Below, one piece after another: positions 57,772 through 64,000 of a stretch of DNA of 64,000 nt. Made by a program: the position numbers and the translations under genes. Positions within the stretch are counted from its first letter, which is position 1. Each line of letters starts with the position of its first letter. Origin of the DNA: Armigeres subalbatus (Eukaryota > Arthropoda > Insecta > Diptera > Culicidae); NCBI RefSeq assembly GCF_024139115.2, contig NC_085141.1, positions 135,469,822 through 135,533,821 of the forward strand. Reading direction: 5' to 3'. Under the pieces are notes generated by a model that was given only the letters and a program-made list of their open reading frames with translations, was not told where the DNA came from and searched no databases.

Positions 57772-58480
57772 TAAGGTGGCTCAAAAAACACTTTTTCAAA
57801 TTTTTTGATGGGCCGCCCTCTTATTCGGTTCTATTTGATGCCCTGATGCTCTGGACAAAATTTTAGCCAAATCGGTCAACGTTTGGGCAGTGCTAAACTC
57901 GTTGGAAGTTTATATGGAAAAATGTATGCAGAAACATCCAAAAACAGTGATTTGCGTTTGGACGGTACAATTTAAGATCTAGAACCATGGTAATCATTCA
58001 GTTCTTGTAAAATAAAATACAGAAAGTTATGCTGAAAACCGCGAGAAGATTAGAGTTTATTACGCAAAGATATTAGCATTTCACTGGAGTGTTGTATGGG
58101 TGAATTTATTTCTTTTCAAAGGTAAAAGAAACGAAATTTGCTCAAACCCCACTGCAGAGAAATGCTAATAACTTAGCCGGGCAAACTCGAATCTTCTCGC
58201 GGTTTTCTGCATAACATTCTGTATTAAATTCTCCAAGATCTGAATGAGTATCACAGCTCTTCATCGTAAGTTGTATAGTCCAGCTGCAATTTACTGTTTT
58301 TGGATGTTTCTGCATACATTTTTCCATATAAACTTCCAACGAGTTTAGCACTGCCCAAACGTTGACCGATTTGGCTGAAATTTTGTCCAGAGCATCAGGG
58401 CATCAAATAGAACCGAATAAGAGGGTGGCCCATCAAAAAAATTGAACAAAGTTTTTCCCATACTAATTTGAGCCACCCTA
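57772..58480. mobile_element. foldback element, probable hAT type, just downstream of crumbs
   Basis: Ends TAAGGTGGCTCA and TAGGGTGGCTCA (complement) differ at one position. ATATGTAG flanks both sides (57764-57771 and 58481-58488), an 8-bp target duplication. Almost the whole element is an imperfect inverted repeat centred near 58100; arms share AGTTTATATGGAAAAATGTA and CGCGAGAAGATT. Confidence 0.82.
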
Positions 58481-58544
58481 ATATGTAGTGTAGTTCATTT
58501 GTTGCATAAGGTCTTGTTTTTGCATGCATTACCTTTAATATTAG

Positions 58545-58692
58545 AATTCTAGACCAACATGTGAAAAGGGCGCAACAGCCAACATTTATTCCTTCTGATT
58601 CTTCGTCTACATATAAAGCTGTATATGCTGATAAAGAATCAGAAGGAATAAATTTTGGCTGTTACGCCCTTTTCAAATGTTGGTCTAGAATT
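58545..58692. mobile_element. 148-bp hairpin MITE
   Basis: Arms of about 58 bp start AATTCTAGACCAACAT and include GAAAAGGGCG and ATTTATTCCTTCTGATTCTT. The core ACCAACATTT, one variable base, AAAAGGGCG is shared with the hairpin at 44649-44881. Confidence 0.88.
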
Positions 58693-58805
58693 GTTACAGT
58701 TTCCATTTTAAATCTGACAGTCCCAAATTATCTTATAACCTAAGAAGAGAATATAAGCAACTGGGGTATTAAGCAAAAGATTTTACGGATATCGAACTAC
58801 CCATT

Positions 58806-58852
58806 TATTTACTTACATCATTACGGGTCATGTACACCTCAAGTGGTGCAAA
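58806..58852 (-). pseudogene. retrotransposon 3' end remnant
   Basis: TTTACTTACATCATTACGGG then GTACACCTC and GTGGTGCAAAGG resemble the 3' end of the second EN/RT family (49425-49460). Confidence 0.55.
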
Positions 58853-59809
58853 GGTGCCCGTTTCCAATTTTTCAATCTACGTACCTCCGGATAAAAGCCG
58901 AAATGCTGACTTGATGGATGAACACATCTCCACCGTTCGTGAGCTTTGTAAAAATGCGTCTGATGATGACATCGGTTGTGTGTTGTTGATGAGAATGGAA
59001 TCCGTCCTTTACCAGGGAATCAACATTCGAGCAACGCCTAACAATATACCCTTTGTCATCAACAGAGTTTGTTACTGACCAACGCACCTAGCGACAAACC
59101 TTTATCAGAACTCGAACACAATATGACAAGAATCATTTGCCTTACATGCTCTGATATTTCCGAGAATACGATGCTATTTTTGTAATCGGAGTTAGATTCT
59201 CGAATATTTCCATAAAAGCAGAAACTACGATAGCTTTGTCGTTGGTTACAATACATCTTCTATGACCCCAGCACGAACTGCTTTGCTAGATGGAATGGAC
59301 TTCTTGAACCTATTCCGTATTTAACTGCATAGTCCCATTTATAAGATATTATTGTGCTGTCCCGTCGTAATCTAAAAAAAAACTCCATTTGTCCCGTTTT
59401 TTTATTGATTCTTCCAAAACAACAGTTCAGAAATTATTAAAAAAAATCAATATTTTAGGCAGGAATGTAGAATCAAATACATAGAAAGATTTTTTGTGCG
59501 TCTTTATTAGAGAGATTTACACCCCTTGGCGCATCTCTAAACGAAGAAAGTGGACGAAACCTATAAGAAAAAGTGTGAAATATTATGTTATTAGTGTTGC
59601 TTTCAAAAGAATGCTATCTATGCCGTTTTGTATATTCCATTTCATAAGGCTTTTAACAGTTAATGGCAACAGGTGTTTCTCGTGAAGATTTTTACATACA
59701 GTTTCATTTTGAGCAGGTAATTTTTTTTTCTAATTTGCTTTTTAATCATTTGATTATTTTCGAAACATTAAGAATCATTTAAGTCAAAATCGAGTCCTAT
59801 ACATTAGAA
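58853..59809. other. no feature recognised
   Basis: An 82-codon open frame at 58830-59078 shows no motif. Nothing else could be supported. Confidence 0.4.
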
Positions 59810-62800
59810 CAGCGGTTCTCAACCTTTTTCTTGAGAGGTACCCTTTGGAACTTTTGCATTAATTGAGGCACCCCCTCTCGAAATTAGGCTTCCAATTATT
59901 TTGAAAGAATAGTACCGAGTCCTTTGAAGGGAAGCTCCTTTGAGCTTTTGTATCCCTTTGAAGTAGACTTCCGCGCCTCTTCATTAGAGGCTTCTGAGCA
60001 TCTTGTAGAGAGGCTTCCGAGCCTCTTGAAGGCGGTTTTTGAGCCACTAAAAAGAAGGCTTCCAAGCCTCTTGAAAAAAGGCTTCCGAACCACTTGAAAG
60101 TGCCTCTCGAAAGAAGGATTCTGAGCCTCTTGAATGGGGGCTTGCGAGCCTCTTGAAAGAAGGCTTCCGAGCCTCTTGAAAGGAGGAGGCTTTTGAGCCT
60201 CTTGGAAGGATGCTTTTAAGTCTCTTGAAATGTGGCTTCCAACCCTCTTGAAAGGAGCCTTCCGAGCCTCTTGGAAGGAGGCTATTGAGCTTATTGAAAG
60301 GAGGCTTCTGAGCCTGGAAGATAGTTTTTGAGCCTCTTGAAAGGATCTTGAAAGGAGACTCCCAAACATCTTGAAAAGAGGCTTCCGAGCCTCTTGAAAG
60401 AAGGCTTCCGAGCCTTTTGGAAGAAGGCTTCCCAGCCTCTTAAAAGGATGTTGAAAGGAGTCTTCCGAGCCTTTTGATAGGAGCCTCTTGGAAGGAGGCT
60501 TTTGAGCCTCTTGAAAGAAGGCTTATAAGTCTTGAAGGAAGCTTTTGAGTCTATTGAAAGGAGACTTCTGAGCCTCTTAAAAGGAAGCTTCCGAGCCTCT
60601 TGAAAGGAGGATTTTGAGCCTCTAGAAAAGCAGGATTTTGAGCCTCTTGAAAGGAGGCTTCTGAGCCTCTTGTAAGCCTTCCGAGCCTCTTGAAAGAAGG
60701 CTTCCGAGCCTCTTGAAAGGACACTTTAGAGCCTCTTAGAGGGAGGCTTTTGAGTCTCTTGAAAGGGATTTTTGAGCCTCTTGAAAGGAGGCTTCTGAGC
60801 CTGGAAGAAGGTTTTTGAGCCTCTTGAAAGGATCTTGAAAGGAGACTCCCAAACATCTTGAAAAGAGGCTTCCGAGCCTCTTGAAAGAAGGCTTCCGAGC
60901 CTTTTGGAAGAAGGCTTCCCAGCCTCTTAGAAGGATGTTGAAAGGAGTCTTCCGAGCCTCTTGATAGGAGCCTCTTGGAAGGAGGCTTTTGAGCCTCTTG
61001 AAAGAAGGCTTATAAGTCTGGAAGGAAGCTTTTGAGTCTATTGAAAGGAGACTTCTGAGCCTCTTAAAAGCAAGCTTCCGAGCCTCTTGAAAGGAGGATT
61101 TTGAGCCTCTAGAAAAGGAGGATTTTGAGCCTCTTGAAAGGAGGCTTCCGAGCCTCTTGAAAGGACACTTTAGAGCCTCTTAGAGGGAGGCTTTTGAGTC
61201 TCTTGAAAGGGATTTTTGAGCCTCTTGAAAGGAGGCTTTTGAGCCTATTGAAAGGAGGCTTCTGAGCCTGGAAGAAGGTTTTTGAGCCTCTTGAAAGGAT
61301 CTTGAAAGGAGACTACCAAACATCTTGAAAAGAGGCTTCCGAGCCTCTTGAAAGAAGGCTTCCGAGCCTTTTGGAAGAAGGCTTCCCAGCCTTTTAGAAG
61401 GATGTTGAAAGGAGTCTTCCGAGCCGCATGATAGGAGCCTCTTGGAAGGAGGCTTTTAAGCCTCTTGAAAGAAGGCTTATAAGTCTGGAAGGAAGCTTTT
61501 GAGTCTATTGAAAGGAGACTTCTGAGCCTCTTAAAAGGAGGCTTCTGGGCCTCTTGAAAGAAGGCTTATAAGTCTGGAAGGAAGCTTCCGAGCCTCTTGA
61601 AAGAAGGATTTTGAGCCTCTAGAAAAGGAGGATTTTGAGCCTCTTGAAAGGAGGCTTCTGAGCCTCTTGTAAGCCTTCTGAGCCTCTTGAAAGAAGGCTT
61701 CCGAGCCTCTTGAAAGGAGGTTTCCGAGCCTCTTGTAAGGCTTCCCAGCCTCTTGAAAGAAGCCTTCCGAGCCTCTTGAAAGGACGCTCCCGAGCCTCTT
61801 AAAATGAGGCTTTTGAGCCTCTTGAAAGGATGCTTTTGAGCCTCTTGAAATGAGGCTTCCAAGCCTCTTGAAAGGAGCCTTCCGAGCCTCTTAGAAGGAG
61901 ACTTCTGAGCCTGGAAGGAGGTTTTTGAGCCTCTTGAAAGAAGACTTCTGAGCCTCTTGAAAGTAGTGACTTCTGAGCCTCTTAAAAGGAGGCTTCTGGG
62001 CCTCTTGAAAGAAGGCTTATAAGTCTGGAAGGAAGCTTCCGAGCCTCTTGAAAGAAGGATTTTGAGCCTCTAGAAAAGGAGGATTTTGAGCCTCTTGAAA
62101 GGAGGCTTCTGAGCCTCTTGTAAGGCTTCCGAGCCTCTTGAAAGGAGGTTTCCGAGCCTCTTGTAAGGCTTCCCAGCCTCTTGAAAGAAGCCTTCCGAGC
62201 CTCTTGAAAGGAGTCTTCCGAGCCTCTTGAAAGGACGCTCCCGAGCCTCTTAAAAGGAGGCTTTTGAGCCTCTTGAAAGGATGCTTTTGAGCCTCTTGAA
62301 ATGAGGCTTCCAAGCCTCTTGAAAGGAGCCTTCCGAGCCTCTTGGAAGGAGACTTCTGAGCCTGGAAGGAGGTTTTTGAGCCTCTTGAAAGAAGACTTCT
62401 GATCCTCTTGAAAGTAGTGACTTCTGAGCCTCTTAAAACGAGGCTTCCGAACCTCTTGAAAAGATATTGGAAGGAGGCTTACGAGCCTCTTGAAAAGATA
62501 TTGAAAGGAGACATTTGAGCCTCTAGAAAAAGATGCTTTTGAGCCTCTAGAAAAGAAGTCTTTTGAGGCTTCCGAGCCTCTTGAAAGGAGGCTTTTGGGC
62601 CTCTTAAAAGGGATTTTTGAGCCTCTTGAAAGGAGGCTTCCAATCGTCTTGAAAATAGGCTTCGGAGCTTCTTGGAAAGAGGCTTTTCAGCCACTTGAAA
62701 GGAGGCTTCTGAACCTCTTGAAAAAGGCTTTCGAGCCTCTTGAAAGGAGGTTTCCATGCTATCGCATCTTTTGAAAGGAGGTTTTCATGCCTCTTAAAAC

Positions 62801-63589
62801 GAGGCTCCCGAGCCTCTTAAAAGAAGGCTTACGAGCCTCTTGAACCTAATCACTTGAGGCAACCTAATCACTTGAAAGGAGGCTTCTGAAGTGCCCAGGA
62901 GGCTTCCGAGCCTCTTGTAAGAAGGCCTTCAAGCTGCTTTGAAGAAGGCTTCCGAGATGCGTAGAAGGATGCTTCTAATCCTCTTGCAACGAAGCAACCG
63001 AAAAAAAATGAATTTGTTCATTCGACGTTTTGCTCATTCGATCTTTTGTTCCGCAGCCATTTATACATACATTGTGCTGGTTGTGGAAGGCAGAATTCAA
63101 TTGGGATTTATTGATTGCATTGCATATTATTTACAATATAAATTTAAATACACAATTATCAAAACTATATCAATGAGTTTTGATTGGAATTGTAATACGT
63201 CCGCCATTACGCATTTGTGTCCGAGGTACCCCCTAGCACAGAGACCAGACGTTGAAGCTCCACTCGCCATGTTGTGATAACTTTTTACTGTTCATTTTGA
63301 AATTACTTTGGAATGTCGCCGTTATCTCGTGCATAATCAGCGCTAGCGTCATCAAAAAATGCCACTGTGCGCTAGTGTCGTTATGCATGGAAGAGCATGC
63401 CAGCGCCATCGTGTTGTCAAAATGAGATTGTGAGTTGCAATGTCGACATCGATGGCGAAGAGGTTCAGGATGTTTGTTTACACATGTTTTGCAAGAAATT
63501 TTGTTCGAGCCTCCATGTCTGTTCTCTGTGCCCCTAGGGCCAGCGAAGGTACCCCCAGGGGTACATGTACCCCAGGTTGAGAACCGCTG
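59810..63589. mobile_element. hAT-like element of 3.8 kb filled by a hairpin satellite
   Basis: Inverted ends CAGCGGTTCTCAACCT are typical of hAT elements. The 8-bp target duplication CATTAGAA is exact at 59802-59809 and 63590-63597. Secondary similarity near the ends includes GGTACCC. The interior from about 59890 to 62985 is a tandem array; about 600 bp of unique sequence follows on the right. No transposase is visible, so it would depend on an enzyme from elsewhere. Confidence 0.9.
59890..62985. repeat. 23-bp satellite array with higher-order repeats
   Basis: The unit is near GAGGCTTCCGAGCCTC plus TTGAAAG (22-24 bp). GAGGCT and AGCCTC are exact complements, so every intact unit can form a 6-bp stem with a 4-base loop. 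Larger blocks recur: the segment with AACATCTTGAAAAGAGG lies at 60365, 60852 and 61319, and AGAAGGCTTATAAGTCTGG with following units at about 61560 and 62011. Minus-strand open frames up to 157 codons are by-products. Confidence 0.95.
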
Positions 63590-63597
63590 CATTAGAA

Positions 63598-63910
63598 GCT
63601 TGTCTGCAAAATTTGCTCCCATGTGTGTGGACGGGATTTATGGAATTTCATTATGACAAATTAGAAATTCAGCCCGATTTAAAGTACAATCCGGCGGAAA
63701 TCGCCGGGAGTCCGAACTGTAAATCAGACTATAAATTGACTATTAAGACTATAATTGAATCACATGGGAACAAAATCAATAGACAGGATTCCCGAGGTGT
63801 GAATCGTTTAGATTTGAATTGAATAAATTTTATCCTCATGTGTTTTCGTTCGCGTCCCTTTGAAGAGTGAAATATTTTTAGTTAAGTATTTTTCGACGAC
63901 TAACTTAGGG
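63598..63910. other. no gene recognised
   Basis: The open frame ending at 63822 shows no motif. Nothing else is seen. Confidence 0.4.
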
Positions 63911-63998
63911 TCGATTTCTTCACCTTCACTTAGGCCTTAAACCATGTTTAGTGTATGGGTAAGCACCGCTTAACAGTTAAGCGAAGGTGAAGAAATTG
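63911..63998. repeat. inverted repeat at the window edge
   Basis: CGATTTCTTCACCTTC faces its near complement GAAGGTGAAGAAATTGG at the end of the window. It may be a short hairpin or the beginning of a longer element. Confidence 0.6.
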
Positions 63999-64000
63999 GT

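Noticed and set aside
59859..62757. Minus-strand frames such as SFQEARKPSFKRLGS repeats
   Set aside because: They follow the 23-bp satellite through all phases and lack any other coding sign.
59890..62985. CRISPR-like appearance (short palindromic repeats)
   Set aside because: The units are contiguous without unique spacers, and the setting is a eukaryotic genome; it is a satellite.
57635..64000. Crumbs membrane and cytoplasmic exon
   Set aside because: I looked for a hydrophobic helix followed by a short tail ending in ERLI and found none on the + strand.

Overview
The window looks like a piece of a mosquito genome, most likely Aedes. One protein-coding gene is recognised with confidence, on the + strand: crumbs (crb), the apical polarity determinant. 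Exons from 22378 to 57421 join in frame through consistent splice phases into about 1966 codons. They encode an N-terminal laminin-G (LamG) module, about 30 EGF-like modules and three more LamG modules, in the same order as Drosophila Crumbs. The signal-peptide exon is not identified. The transmembrane segment and the short cytoplasmic tail are also absent. The last exon I can see (57539-57634) ends in a stop without a membrane segment.

Compact exon clusters (22.4-24.8 kb, 38.4-40.5 kb, 55.4-57.6 kb) are separated by introns of about 13.6 and 14.9 kb. Those introns, the 22 kb upstream and the 6 kb downstream are filled with transposons and repeats. Non-LTR retrotransposons are all decayed: two long minus-strand endonuclease/RT copies of RTE/JAM-like type (15.6-18.1 and 46.5-49.3 kb), several fragments of a second EN/RT family (26, 27-30, 35.5-36.5, 49.4 kb), and one RNase H fragment (3.7-4.6 kb). 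Short tRNA-derived SINEs are present, one with a long target duplication. About fifteen inverted-repeat (MITE-like) elements occur.

Three elements have 8-bp target duplications and hAT-like termini, and each carries a different internal satellite: 28174-29606 (pyrimidine tract between inverted minisatellites), 42039-43983 (GGAATTCC-type array) and 59810-63589 (hairpin-forming 23-bp array). A further composite (8520-11788) holds two arrays of 167-bp monomers, each followed by a (CA)n tract and the same terminal segment.

Other notable items are a histone H2B fragment fused to a retrotransposon, with the junction found twice, a near-perfect 95-bp-arm hairpin, and nested insertions whose empty sites are visible elsewhere in the window. 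The species assignment and transposon family names are inference. The crumbs identification rests on extended colinearity with the Drosophila protein as I remember it.
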